Below, in pieces: positions 1 to 7,428 of a stretch of 64,000 nt of DNA. The translations under genes and the position numbers were made by a program. The DNA lies in assembly GCA_964489705.1 (NCBI GenBank), contig CAZAZQ010000008.1, positions 1 through 64,000 of the forward strand, given 5' to 3'. Within the stretch, counting starts at the first letter, position 1. Each line of letters opens with the position of its first letter. This DNA comes from CAZAZQ01 sp964489705 (GTDB lineage Bacteria; Zixibacteria; MSB-5A5; GN15; FEB-12). Under the pieces are notes generated by a model. It searched no databases. It was not told where the DNA came from and saw nothing but the letters and a program-made list of their open reading frames with translations.

Positions 1-3
1 TTT

Positions 4-32
4 GGCAGGTCTCTTACGAGACCGTCCCTACC
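4..32 (+). repeat. Palindromic module, GGTCTC/GAGACC form
   Basis: A 29-nt imperfect hairpin that starts GGCAGGTCTC and ends CCCTACC, with arms GGTCTC and GAGACC. It lies 27 bp beyond the lpxD stop codon. It is the same family as the copies near 6340, 6533, 9806, 10000, 10106 and 16632. The position just after a gene end could let it act as an mRNA 3' end structure, but there is no T-run, so that is only a guess. Confidence 0.75.
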
Positions 33-59
33 CATTCTGTCCTAAATACTTTGGCGGAA

Positions 60-1094
60 TCAGTCGGAGAGCTTGTCTTCGATTTTTTTGACCCGTTTGA
101 GCAGTTCCGGCAGCTTGGTCAAAGAAGCCTCTATCCGTTTGGAAAGCATTATTTCCCGCGCCGGTGAGCCAAAATACGTTTTCCCTGCCGGAATGGACTT
201 GGATACGCCCGATTGTGCCCCGACCCGGACACCGTCGCCGATTTCGATATGCCCCACTACCCCTACCTGCCCCGCCAAAATGACCCCGTCGCCGAGCTTC
301 GTCGAACCGGAAATGCCGACCTGTCCGACTAAAATACAATGCTTGCCTATCTCGACGTTGTGGGCGATTTGTACCAGATTGTCAATCTTGGTGCCTTTGC
401 CGATTTTGGTTGCTCCCAAAGCGCCGCGGTCGATGGAGCTGTTGGAGCCGATTTCGACGTCATCTTCAATTTCCACCCAGCCGACTTGCTTGATTTTTTT
501 CAGCCCCTGGGCGGATTCGGCAAAACCGAACCCGTCCGAGCCGATGACGGTTGAGGCGTGGATGATGACGTTATTCCCGATGATGGAGTCATCCATAATG
601 CACACCCCCGGATAGAGCAGGCAATTCTCGCCGATAGTGACGTGACGTCCTATGAACACCGACGAAATCAACTGGGTACCTTTGCCGATCCGAGAGCCGC
701 TGCGAATGTGGCATAACGGACCCACCGCCACGGTGGGGTCCAGCGTTACTTCCGGCTCGATGACGCTGGAGGCATCTACTCCAGCTGGCACTACCGGGGT
801 GTCGGGATAGAGATAGTCTATAATCTGCGCAAAAGCATAGTACGGAGAGGGATGGCGGAGGACAGCCGGATGTGAGCAGGGAGTCTCCGGGTCCAAGACC
901 ACCGCCGCCGCCCGGGTGGCGGCAAGGTATTTGAGATACCGCTCGTTGGCGATGAAGCTGATATCGCCCGCTTCGGCGGACTGAATGGGGGCGGCACCGG
1001 TGATGACCGTTCCGGCATTCCCCTCCACCGTACCGCCGACTTTCTCAGCCAGTTTCCCTAAGGTAAATTGCGAACTATTCCTCGTACTCTTCAA
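60..1094 (-). CDS. lpxD: UDP-3-O-acylglucosamine N-acyltransferase LpxD
   Basis: Third step of lipid A synthesis: transfers a 3-hydroxyacyl chain from acyl carrier protein to the 2-amino group of UDP-3-O-acylglucosamine, in the cytoplasm. The 344-aa length fits the family (about 340). An N-terminal uridine-binding domain (about 1-100) is followed by a left-handed parallel beta-helix of hexapeptide repeats (about 110-310, many I-G-x-x-x-x-I turns) and a short helical tail. The IAHNVEIG segment holds the expected catalytic His. The listed start is a TTG that overlaps the 3' end of skp by 20 bp, so translation is probably coupled. The exact start is uncertain because no clear ribosome site is visible. 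Last gene of rplU-bamA-skp-lpxD. Confidence 0.95.
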   Translation of the reverse strand: MKSTRNSSQFTLGKLAEKVGGTVEGNAGTVITGAAPIQSAEAGDISFIANERYLKYLAATRAAAVVLDPETPCSHPAVLRHPSPYYAFAQIIDYLYPDTPVVPAGVDASSVIEPEVTLDPTVAVGPLCHIRSGSRIGKGTQLISSVFIGRHVTIGENCLLYPGVCIMDDSIIGNNVIIHASTVIGSDGFGFAESAQGLKKIKQVGWVEIEDDVEIGSNSSIDRGALGATKIGKGTKIDNLVQIAHNVEIGKHCILVGQVGISGSTKLGDGVILAGQVGVVGHIEIGDGVRVGAQSGVSKSIPAGKTYFGSPAREIMLSKRIEASLTKLPELLKRVKKIEDKLSD

Positions 1095-1614
1095 GGTACT
1101 TCAACACCTTGTCCGTTACGTCATACGATTCTTTGATATAGCCGATGGACTGCAACGTGAAAATCACGTCGTAATTTCCTTCCAGCGCCACCGCTTCGAT
1201 GGCTTTGTTGATTTTTTCCAAGATCGGCTGCATAAGCTGGGTATACTTCTGCTCAGCGGTCCCGCCAGGTCCGAAAATCTGCTTGGTGTACGCATCCAGC
1301 GCATCCCGCTTGGCGTTGATTTCCGCTTCTTTTTCTTTGCGCTTCTCTTCGGAGAGGATGAGCTTTTGCTTTTCGTATTCGTTCTGCAGTTCGATGAGCT
1401 CTTCCTGTTTCGCTGTAGCTTCTTCGTCCCACGCTCTGCGTTCCAGATCCCATTGTTCCTGCGCTTTGACGACCGCTTGGTACTCTTGGAGGATACGCTC
1501 ATCGTTGACGTACCCGATTTTCAAACCTTGCGCTTCAACCCGAGGCACGAAAGAAACAAACAGCACCGCCGCTGCCAAAGCGGCTCCCAACCATGATATA
1601 TTCTTTCTTCCCAT
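1075..1614 (-). CDS. skp: OmpH/Skp-family periplasmic chaperone
   Basis: Periplasmic holdase that keeps unfolded outer-membrane proteins soluble on the way to the BAM complex. The 179-aa product has a signal peptide (about 1-28, ending VEAQ), the typical IGYVNDERIL start of the mature chain, and a long charged coiled coil rich in K, E and Q (about 50-125) that forms the Skp tentacles. I chose the ATG at 1614 because AGGAG lies 6 nt upstream; a TTG at 1620 lies between that site and the ATG and is less likely. It sits between bamA and lpxD, the usual order in Gram-negatives. Confidence 0.9.
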   Translation of the reverse strand: MGRKNISWLGAALAAAVLFVSFVPRVEAQGLKIGYVNDERILQEYQAVVKAQEQWDLERRAWDEEATAKQEELIELQNEYEKQKLILSEEKRKEKEAEINAKRDALDAYTKQIFGPGGTAEQKYTQLMQPILEKINKAIEAVALEGNYDVIFTLQSIGYIKESYDVTDKVLKYLEEYEE

Positions 1615-1641
1615 CAGCAACTCCTATCTATGCAAAAGGTT

Positions 1642-4119
1642 CTAAAAGGTTGTTCCAAACTGGAAATGTGGTTTTAGCGAGCGTTTTTGTCCCTCGACGT
1701 CGTCCAAAGGATACCCGAAGTCAAACCCTAACGTCCCCATACCGGGCATCCGTATCCGGAAGCCGAACCCGATACCCTTGTACAAACCGGTAAACGGCTT
1801 GATGTCGGAGCGATGCAGCCACGAGTTGCCGGCGTCGAAAAAGAGCAAGCCGTAAATCTGATTGGGGACGAGGGGAACTTGAAGCTCGACATTCGTTATC
1901 AACATGTATTTCCCCCGCACCCGAGTCGTGTAGCTGGTAAAGGTAGTGTCCAGCGGCGGATCCACCCCGATGACGGCGTTGGTGTCGGCATAGTAAAACG
2001 AGGTGTCACGAATGACAATGGAGTCCGGCGTCAGGCTACCGTCGTCGTAGCCGCGGACAATGCCGTCATACGCCGTGCCGCCGGGGGTGAACCGGTCGGT
2101 AATGAGAATCCGGTTATCGCCTTTAGGTGAGGTTATCACACCATACTCGACTTTCGCCGCCAAGGCAATATCTCCGATAACGGGGAAAAACTTTGCCACC
2201 GTAATATCATGTTTCTGATAATTCCAGAACCCTCCTAAAATCCCGCCGATATTCTCAATCGTGTACGCCACTTTCGTCCCGGAAGTGGCGAACTCCGGCA
2301 GGTTTCGCGAGTCGCGAACAACCGTCAACGAGAAGCGCGACGCCGTCAGCCACTGGTCTTCGAACTCCAGCAGCGAGCCGGGGTAGGGGTCGTAATATTT
2401 ACTGCCGATTAACATATCCCTATTGGGGACATCGTCTCCGCTCGAGGCGTCGTACCAGTAATAAGAGCGATAGGAATTGGACTGAATAAAGGTGTCGTCG
2501 AAATCGAAAAAGCGCGTCTGCTCGAGACGGTACGCCGCATATAACCGGAAGTAATTGTCGGGCCAGCGGAGGCGTCGTCCGATCCGTACCGAGCCGCCGC
2601 GGCGTCCTTCGGTATAGTCCGTAAACCAGCGCCGATTCATGGCAAAGGCACTCACACCGAACAAGGTGGGACGCCCAAACAGCCAGGGTTCGGTAAAGGA
2701 AAGGGAGAACGAATTGCGGCGGCTGCCGATGTCGATATTAAACGAGAGGTTTTGTCCGTTGCCGCGGAAGTTCGGTATCGCCATTCCGATGGTGCCGACC
2801 AACTTGTCTTGGCTGTTGTAGCCGGCTCCGGCGGAAATCTGTCCGGTCGGTTTTTCCTTGACCTTGAATTCCAAGTCGACGTCGCCGTTGGGCAACGGCA
2901 GCGGGGTCGGCTCGACATTCTCAAAGAAGTTCAACGCCATGACATCACGAATGGAGCGGATCAGCAAAGAGCGATTGAATATCTCTCCCGGCAGCATCGA
3001 TATCTCCCGGCGGATGACTTTTTCTTTGGTTTTCCGGTTGCCGACGATATTGACCAAGCGAACGTGGGAGGGCAGCCCTTCGGTGATGTCGTAGGTGATG
3101 TCGATAATCGAATCAGCCCGGGTGCTTCGCTCGTCCATGATACGGACGTGCAAGTACCCCTGGTCCGAGTAGACGGCATACAGTTGTTCCAACGATTCCG
3201 TATACTTTTTGTCGTTGAAGACATCTCCTTCTTTGAACTTCAATTGCTTGCGCAGAAGAGGAGTTTTGATGACCTCGTTGGATTTGAAGTGCGCTTTTCC
3301 GAAGTAATAGCGCGGTCCTTCATACACTTCAAGGTAAATCGTCATCCGATTCCGGGTGGTGTCGATGCTCGTCGAATCTGAGACGATATAGGCGTCGATA
3401 AATCCCCGCTTGTGGTACTCCTGAACAATCTTTTCCAAATCCTCATCGTAATCTTCTTCGGAAAAATCGGAGCTGCGCAAAAAACCGTGCTTACGATTGC
3501 GCATTTTCTTAATGAGTTTCTTTGCCGGAACCCGGACATTCCCGGTGAGGACGACTTTCTCGACTTTTACCTTGGTGTTTTCTTTGATATTGAAAATCAA
3601 CTCCGCTTCGGTCGAATCGGCGTTGTATTTCAGCTCCGGAGTTATTTTGGCTTGAAAGTACCCCTTCTTGGCGTACATCTCGTGAATTTCGTTGACCTTT
3701 TGTTGTATGAGGTAGGGAGAAATATACCCGCCGACTCCCAATCCCAGCTTCCGCTTCAGCTTCTTCGTCTTGAATTTTTTGTTGCCATGAAATTCCAGCC
3801 CGCTGAGCTTGGGGAGCTCTTTGACGACAATGTAGACCTTCAGTCCGCCGGTGACTTCTTCCGCCTCAATACTGACGTCGGAAAAGATGCCTAATCCGTA
3901 GAGCCTTCGGATGGTCTCCGCCACCAGAGTCGGGGTGAGCGATACGCCTTCTTGAATCGAGGAAACCCCTAAGATAAGGGTATTGCTGGCGATGCGGTTG
4001 CCTTCCATTTCCACCGCCACCACTCGGTATCCCTCCCGGGTTTGGGCGGCAAGGGACGCAGACACCCCCAACCACAAAACAAGAAAGAAAAGAGCTCTCC
4101 ATGCTCTTACGTATCGCAT
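1642..4119 (-). CDS. bamA: Outer membrane protein assembly factor BamA
   Basis: Essential Omp85 insertase that folds beta-barrel proteins into the outer membrane. The 825-aa product has a signal peptide ending ASLAAQ, five POTRA domains (about 30-425; repeated patterns such as GLEFHGNKKFKTKKLK and VVLTGNVRVP), and a C-terminal barrel ending in F (QFGTTF), the normal beta-signal ending. The barrel contains the VRGYDDG segment, matching the conserved VRGF/Y motif of loop 6. The start is ambiguous: ATG at 4119 has GAAGG only 2 nt before it, while an in-frame TTG at 4128 lies 11 bp after the rplU stop. Either way it is probably coupled to rplU. Confidence 0.95.
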   Translation of the reverse strand: MRYVRAWRALFFLVLWLGVSASLAAQTREGYRVVAVEMEGNRIASNTLILGVSSIQEGVSLTPTLVAETIRRLYGLGIFSDVSIEAEEVTGGLKVYIVVKELPKLSGLEFHGNKKFKTKKLKRKLGLGVGGYISPYLIQQKVNEIHEMYAKKGYFQAKITPELKYNADSTEAELIFNIKENTKVKVEKVVLTGNVRVPAKKLIKKMRNRKHGFLRSSDFSEEDYDEDLEKIVQEYHKRGFIDAYIVSDSTSIDTTRNRMTIYLEVYEGPRYYFGKAHFKSNEVIKTPLLRKQLKFKEGDVFNDKKYTESLEQLYAVYSDQGYLHVRIMDERSTRADSIIDITYDITEGLPSHVRLVNIVGNRKTKEKVIRREISMLPGEIFNRSLLIRSIRDVMALNFFENVEPTPLPLPNGDVDLEFKVKEKPTGQISAGAGYNSQDKLVGTIGMAIPNFRGNGQNLSFNIDIGSRRNSFSLSFTEPWLFGRPTLFGVSAFAMNRRWFTDYTEGRRGGSVRIGRRLRWPDNYFRLYAAYRLEQTRFFDFDDTFIQSNSYRSYYWYDASSGDDVPNRDMLIGSKYYDPYPGSLLEFEDQWLTASRFSLTVVRDSRNLPEFATSGTKVAYTIENIGGILGGFWNYQKHDITVAKFFPVIGDIALAAKVEYGVITSPKGDNRILITDRFTPGGTAYDGIVRGYDDGSLTPDSIVIRDTSFYYADTNAVIGVDPPLDTTFTSYTTRVRGKYMLITNVELQVPLVPNQIYGLLFFDAGNSWLHRSDIKPFTGLYKGIGFGFRIRMPGMGTLGFDFGYPLDDVEGQKRSLKPHFQFGTTF

Positions 4120-4139
4120 TACCTTCAACTTATCGGTCG

Positions 4140-4454
4140 TTACGGAGCGACGATTTTGTTAATCTTTATCTCACTGTACAACTGACGATGACCTTGGCGA
4201 CGGCGGTATTTGGTACGGCGTTTGTACTTGTAGATTTTGATTTTTTCGTCTTTTCCGTTCTCCACAACTTCCGCCTCAATCTTGGCGCCTTCGACGAAGG
4301 GCGTCCCGATTATGGTATTGCCGTTGTCCTTAATCATCAACACGTCGTTAATGTCAATCTTGGTGCCTTTGTCCACCTTTTGGAAGGGTACTTTGATCAC
4401 CGCTCCTTCCTCGACGTTGAACTGGTGCCCGGAAAGTTGGAACACAGCATGCAT
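4140..4454 (-). CDS. rplU: 50S ribosomal protein L21
   Basis: Structural protein of the large ribosomal subunit that binds 23S rRNA. At 104 aa it matches the family. MHAVFQLSGHQFNVEEG is the L21 start, and the basic YKYKRRTKYRRRQGHRQ segment near the C-terminus is the conserved rRNA-binding region. The ATG at 4454 has GGAGG 10 nt upstream; an open frame extends further 5' but carries no initiation signal. Usually rplU is followed by rpmA and obgE. Here the next gene, 11-20 bp away, is bamA, so a ribosomal protein gene leads an outer-membrane operon. rpmA is not in the window. Confidence 0.95.
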   Translation of the reverse strand: MHAVFQLSGHQFNVEEGAVIKVPFQKVDKGTKIDINDVLMIKDNGNTIIGTPFVEGAKIEAEVVENGKDEKIKIYKYKRRTKYRRRQGHRQLYSEIKINKIVAP

Positions 4455-4512
4455 GGCAACATATCCTCCGAAAGAATTTCCAGCGTTATAGTTCACTTTA
4501 AGTTAAGGCGGT

Positions 4513-4540
4513 AAGGTACGTTATTTCCTTAGGAAGTCAA
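4513..4540 (-). promoter_or_regulatory. Predicted promoter of the rplU operon
   Basis: TTGACT (4540-4535), a 16-bp spacer and TACCTT (4518-4513). The predicted transcript starts near 4506 and gives a leader of about 50 nt before the L21 ATG. The same -10 hexamer TACCTT recurs in the promoter at 6649-6677. Confidence 0.55.
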
Positions 4541-4778
4541 GGCAATTCTTACGTCTCTCCTTCACCCCAACTCACCTCTTAAACGATTATCCCCCTTGAA
4601 GGTTCCAGAAGGCTGAAAACACCTATGGTATTACGGGACAACAATACCACCTTCTTTTTCTTTTTTAGCGGGAATGACCTATCAGGTGAGCTTTGCTTTT
4701 CAGCGGTAACCCAATAGACACCCTGAGGGTGATTTATTACCTTATGGCAGGAAATAACGCATCTCATAGTAGGGAAAC

Positions 4779-4848
4779 TCCGGAACGGATCCGCCTTTCT
4801 CTCACATTTATCTTGGTAGGGCACGGTCTGGGACAGACCTGCCACTTT
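4779..4848 (-). repeat. 70-bp dispersed repeat, copy 1
   Basis: Read on the minus strand this 70-bp block is identical to 16627-16696 on the plus strand. It begins AAAGTGGCAGG, contains the 29-nt hairpin module with GGTCTG/CAGACC arms (4815-4843), and continues through AAGATAAATGTGAGAG to GGCGGATCCGTTCCGGA. Both copies lie in intergenic DNA about 12 kb apart. Confidence 0.9.
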
Positions 4849-4913
4849 CCTAATACCTACGAAGGTTCATTGTTAACGGGGAATAATAAGCCACCCTTTG
4901 GGTGCTGCTCAGT

Positions 4914-6263
4914 TTATGACTCCGGCTGCTCTTTGGCGCGCTTGCGGAAAGAACGGAACTTTTTCAAGTACTCGCCGATTTTAATCTCCCGTCCCGCTTC
5001 TTTGGGGTGGTAGTATTCCGTACCGGCAAGCTCGTCGGGGAAATACTCCTGCGTTGTGAGGGCGTCTTCATACTCGTGGGGATAGCGGTAGCCTTTGCCG
5101 TAGCCGAGCGCTTTCATCAGCTTGGTGGGGGCATTCCGAATATGGTGCGGCACCGGCAAGGAGCCTTTCTCTTTGGCGTCTTTCAGCGCTTTGTCAAAAG
5201 CGACATACGCGGCGTTCGATTTGGGAGCGCAAGCCAGGTAAATGACCAACTGGGCAATCGCCAATTCCCCTTCGGGAGAGCCGAGGAAATGGTAGGCATC
5301 ACGGGCATTGATGGCGAGGGTCAAAGCGTAGGGATCGGCTAACCCGACATCCTCGGAGGCAAACCGCACCAGCCGCCGGACGATATACAACGGATCCTCT
5401 CCGGCATCGAGCATCCGCGCCAACCAGTACAACGAGGCATCCGGATCGCCGCCGCGCAAGCTTTTGTGAAGGGCGGAGATGAGATTGTAGTGTTCTTCTC
5501 CCGCTTTGTCGTAGAGAGCAAACCCTTTTTGATGGACTTTGCGAAGAACCTCAAGGGTAATGGTGCCGCCCTTGCCGACATAGGTGGCGGTCATTTCCAA
5601 AAGGGTCAAGCCTCGCCGGGCATCTCCGTCAGCCGCCGAGGCGATAAACGCCAAAGCATCTTCCTCAAGCGTCAACTTCATCTTCCCCAAACCTCGTTCG
5701 GAATCATGTAACGCCCGCAGGATTAGTGTCTTCAACGCTTCTTCGCTCAAACGCTCCAGAACATACACCCGCACTCTCGACATGAGAGCGGAGATGACTT
5801 CAAACGACGGGTTCTCCGTCGTGGCGCCGATAAGAACGATGTCGCCTTTTTCAACATAGGGAAGAAAAGCGTCTTGCTGCGCTTTGTTGAAACGGTGGAT
5901 CTCGTCGATGAAAACGTAGGTTCGGCGTTTGGAGAGGCGGTAGTAATTCGCGGCTTTGGAAATGACTTCTTTGATTTCTTTGATGCTGGACGTAACGGCG
6001 GAAAAAGGAACAAACTGCCCGCGGGTCGATTTGGCGATCAACTCCGCCAGCGTTGTTTTTCCAGTACCCGGCGGTCCCCAAAAAATCAACGAGGAAACAG
6101 TGTCGCTCTCGATGGCTTTTCGCAGCGGCGTTCCCGGTCCGACGATTTTTTCCTGACCGACAAATTCGTCGAACGAACGAGGACGCATTCGATCTGCCAA
6201 CGGCGCATACTCCGGCCGTGTCCCCGCCGATTTTTTCTCGTTGCTGTCATCAAAGAAATCCAT
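4914..6263 (-). CDS. rarA: Replication-associated recombination protein A (RarA/MgsA AAA+ ATPase)
   Basis: AAA+ clamp-loader-like ATPase that acts at stalled replication forks. The 449-aa protein has the typical start (PLADRMRPRSFDEFVGQEKI), Walker A GPPGTGKTT, Walker B VFIDEIHRFNKAQQDAF, sensor 1 IGATTENPSF and the C-terminal tetramerisation domain with SLRGGDPDASLYWLARML. An open frame runs upstream to a GTG at 6302, but family alignment favours ATG 6263 (MDFFDDSNE). There is no Shine-Dalgarno; instead a -10 hexamer lies 6 nt before this ATG, suggesting a leaderless transcript. Stands alone between two repeat-filled gaps. Confidence 0.95.
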   Translation of the reverse strand: MDFFDDSNEKKSAGTRPEYAPLADRMRPRSFDEFVGQEKIVGPGTPLRKAIESDTVSSLIFWGPPGTGKTTLAELIAKSTRGQFVPFSAVTSSIKEIKEVISKAANYYRLSKRRTYVFIDEIHRFNKAQQDAFLPYVEKGDIVLIGATTENPSFEVISALMSRVRVYVLERLSEEALKTLILRALHDSERGLGKMKLTLEEDALAFIASAADGDARRGLTLLEMTATYVGKGGTITLEVLRKVHQKGFALYDKAGEEHYNLISALHKSLRGGDPDASLYWLARMLDAGEDPLYIVRRLVRFASEDVGLADPYALTLAINARDAYHFLGSPEGELAIAQLVIYLACAPKSNAAYVAFDKALKDAKEKGSLPVPHHIRNAPTKLMKALGYGKGYRYPHEYEDALTTQEYFPDELAGTEYYHPKEAGREIKIGEYLKKFRSFRKRAKEQPES

Positions 6264-6269
6264 AACCGA

Positions 6270-6298
6270 AATATACGTACATGCAGCAAATCGGACAA
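6270..6298 (-). promoter_or_regulatory. Predicted promoter of rarA, leaderless type
   Basis: TTGTCC (6298-6293), a 17-bp spacer and TATATT (6275-6270). The ATG of rarA begins 7 nt after the -10, about where transcription should start, and no ribosome site exists between them. Confidence 0.55.
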
Positions 6299-6436
6299 TC
6301 ACAAACCCCTCTTGGGTTCAGGCAGTAGTAATCACTGTAGCAGGTCTCTTTCGAGATCTAAGGATCCCACCGTGAGCGGTAGGAGATACCCCAAGCGTTA
6401 TTTTTCAACTGTAAGGTTATAAATAACCCTTGGGGT

Positions 6437-6486
6437 GTCGGGAAAGGATTCCCGACCGCGTACACCCTAAGGGTGTTTTACTTTAG
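6437..6486 (+). repeat. C/D palindrome block, copy 1
   Basis: Two adjacent hairpins: GTCGGGAA...TTCCCGAC and ACACCCTAAGGGTGT, followed by TTTACTTTAG. The whole 50-bp block recurs at 16786-16835 with only a few differences. The second hairpin followed by TTTTA resembles a weak terminator. Confidence 0.85.
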
Positions 6487-6488
6487 TT

Positions 6489-6559
6489 GTAGGGCATGGT
6501 CTGGTACAGACCTGCCACTTTACTTAACTCTTGGCAGGTCTCTTCGAGACAGTCGCTAC
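6489..6559. repeat. Inverted pair of GGCAGGTCT palindromic modules
   Basis: A GGTCTG/CAGACC copy in minus orientation (6489-6516) and a GGTCTC/GAGAC copy in plus orientation (6533-6559), separated by 16 bp. The flank of the first, read on the minus strand as TTAAGTAAAGTGGCAGG, is identical to the flank at 16621, so the repeated unit is longer than the hairpin alone. Confidence 0.8.
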
Positions 6560-6648
6560 TAATCTGATCTTACACATGAGATGATGATAAGACGCCTTGG
6601 GTGTGCTTCGACCGGGACAGGGATAATCCGTCCGCCTCGGTAAAACTC

Positions 6649-6677
6649 TTGACATAAGCAGTGGAGGAAGATACCTT
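6649..6677 (+). promoter_or_regulatory. Predicted promoter of the 6709 gene
   Basis: TTGACA (6649-6654), a 17-bp spacer and TACCTT (6672-6677). It predicts a short leader of about 25 nt that contains the GGAGG of the downstream gene. Confidence 0.6.
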
Positions 6678-6708
6678 GGAGTTAACACCTAATACCATAG
6701 GAGGAAAC

Positions 6709-7272
6709 ATGAAGCGTCTTTTTATTCCCACCGTCATTTTTTTGCTTGCCCTGGCGACTTCCGTCTCTGCCTTCGACGGCAACCGGAAAGGATTTGTCTT
6801 GGGTGGAGGTCTGGGTTTCGGTCCCTCGGCGAAAGTCACTGTCTCCGTGGGGAGTATTTCGGCTTCGGATGAAAACAGCGGCTTGGCGATAGATTTTCTT
6901 ATCGGCTATGCGTGGGACGAACAGAACATGATTGTCTTCTTGCGGGACGGCATTATCTACAGCGAAGAGATGTCCCACAGCACCACGATTTCCATCGTGC
7001 AAGGATTTTCCGGCATCGGCTACTTCCACTACTTTGGTGAGGTAGGCAAATCGTTTTTCATCACCGGTGGTTTGGGACTCCAAGACTGGACCTCCTTGGA
7101 TGAAAATTACAGTTCCCCCGATCCGGGCGTCGGGCTTCTCCTCGGCGGCGGCTATGAGTTCACCCGACATCTTCAGGTGTATTCAAGCCTGTCTTTCGGC
7201 AAGACGAGCGAGGGAAGTTTCAAGAATGACCATTCTCAGTTTATTATTGTAATTTCGGCGGTCGCTTTCTAA
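6709..7272 (+). CDS. Small outer-membrane beta-barrel protein
   Basis: A 187-aa exported protein of unknown role. ATG 6709 follows GGAGGAAAC closely, so this start is preferred to the upstream GTG at 6661. Residues 1-20 form a signal peptide (MKRLFIPTVIFLLALATSVSA). The mature part is glycine-rich with alternating hydrophobic residues (FVLGGGLGFGPSAKV, SFFITGGLGLQDW, LLLGGGYEFTRHLQVYSSLSFG), the pattern of an eight-stranded outer-membrane barrel. It lacks a terminal aromatic F/W followed directly by the stop only in part: the last residues are VISAVAF, a fair beta-signal. Single gene with its own promoter and terminator. Confidence 0.75.
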   Translation: MKRLFIPTVIFLLALATSVSAFDGNRKGFVLGGGLGFGPSAKVTVSVGSISASDENSGLAIDFLIGYAWDEQNMIVFLRDGIIYSEEMSHSTTISIVQGFSGIGYFHYFGEVGKSFFITGGLGLQDWTSLDENYSSPDPGVGLLLGGGYEFTRHLQVYSSLSFGKTSEGSFKNDHSQFIIVISAVAF

Positions 7273-7321
7273 GCTCTGCGCTCATATTCCCGTCAAACAT
7301 CCGGTTGGGAAAAATCACAGG

Positions 7322-7356
7322 CTGCCGGACGACAAAGAGTCGTTCGGCAGTTTTGT
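7322..7356 (+). terminator. Rho-independent terminator of the barrel gene
   Basis: A 12-bp stem CTGCCGGACGAC / GTCGTTCGGCAG with a 5-nt loop (AAAGA) followed by TTTTGT. One G-T pair. Located 50 bp after the stop codon. Confidence 0.85.
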
Positions 7357-7394
7357 CTTATCGGTTCCCTATATCCTCCGTTCGTATGTTTTTG

Positions 7395-7422
7395 TTGAAA
7401 TCCGCCTGCCGGTCGCTATTAT
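7395..7422 (+). promoter_or_regulatory. Predicted promoter of the methyltransferase, leaderless type
   Basis: TTGAAA (7395-7400), a 16-bp spacer and TATTAT (7417-7422). The ATG lies at 7429, 6 nt after the -10, leaving no room for a ribosome site. Confidence 0.55.
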
Positions 7423-7428
7423 GCCGGC

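Larger units (their letters stand above)
4455..4913. other. Gap with rplU promoter and palindromic repeats
   Basis: No gene seen in these 459 bp. The end near rplU holds its promoter. The remainder holds repeat modules also found in other gaps: CACCCTGAGGGTG at 4719-4731, CACCCTTTGGGTG at 4892-4904, and the 70-bp block at 4779-4848. A short open frame on the minus strand begins MAGLSQTVPYQDKCE; the same peptide can be read from the copy at 16630, so it comes from the repeat and not from a gene. Confidence 0.8.
6264..6708. other. Gap with two promoters and a repeat cluster
   Basis: No gene seen. From left to right: the rarA promoter (6270-6298), a partial GGTCTC-type palindrome (6340-6357), the 50-bp C/D block (6437-6486), a GGTCTG-type palindrome on the minus strand (6489-6516), a GGTCTC-type palindrome (6533-6559), and the promoter of the downstream barrel gene (6649-6677). 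The leftmost part also reads ACCCCTCTTGGGTT, a small inverted repeat. Confidence 0.8.

Noticed and set aside
4579..4845. Minus-strand frame beginning MAGLSQTVPYQDKC, also readable at 16630-16887
   Set aside because: The shared 22 residues come from the 70-bp DNA repeat; the rest of the two frames is unrelated, so they are not a protein family.
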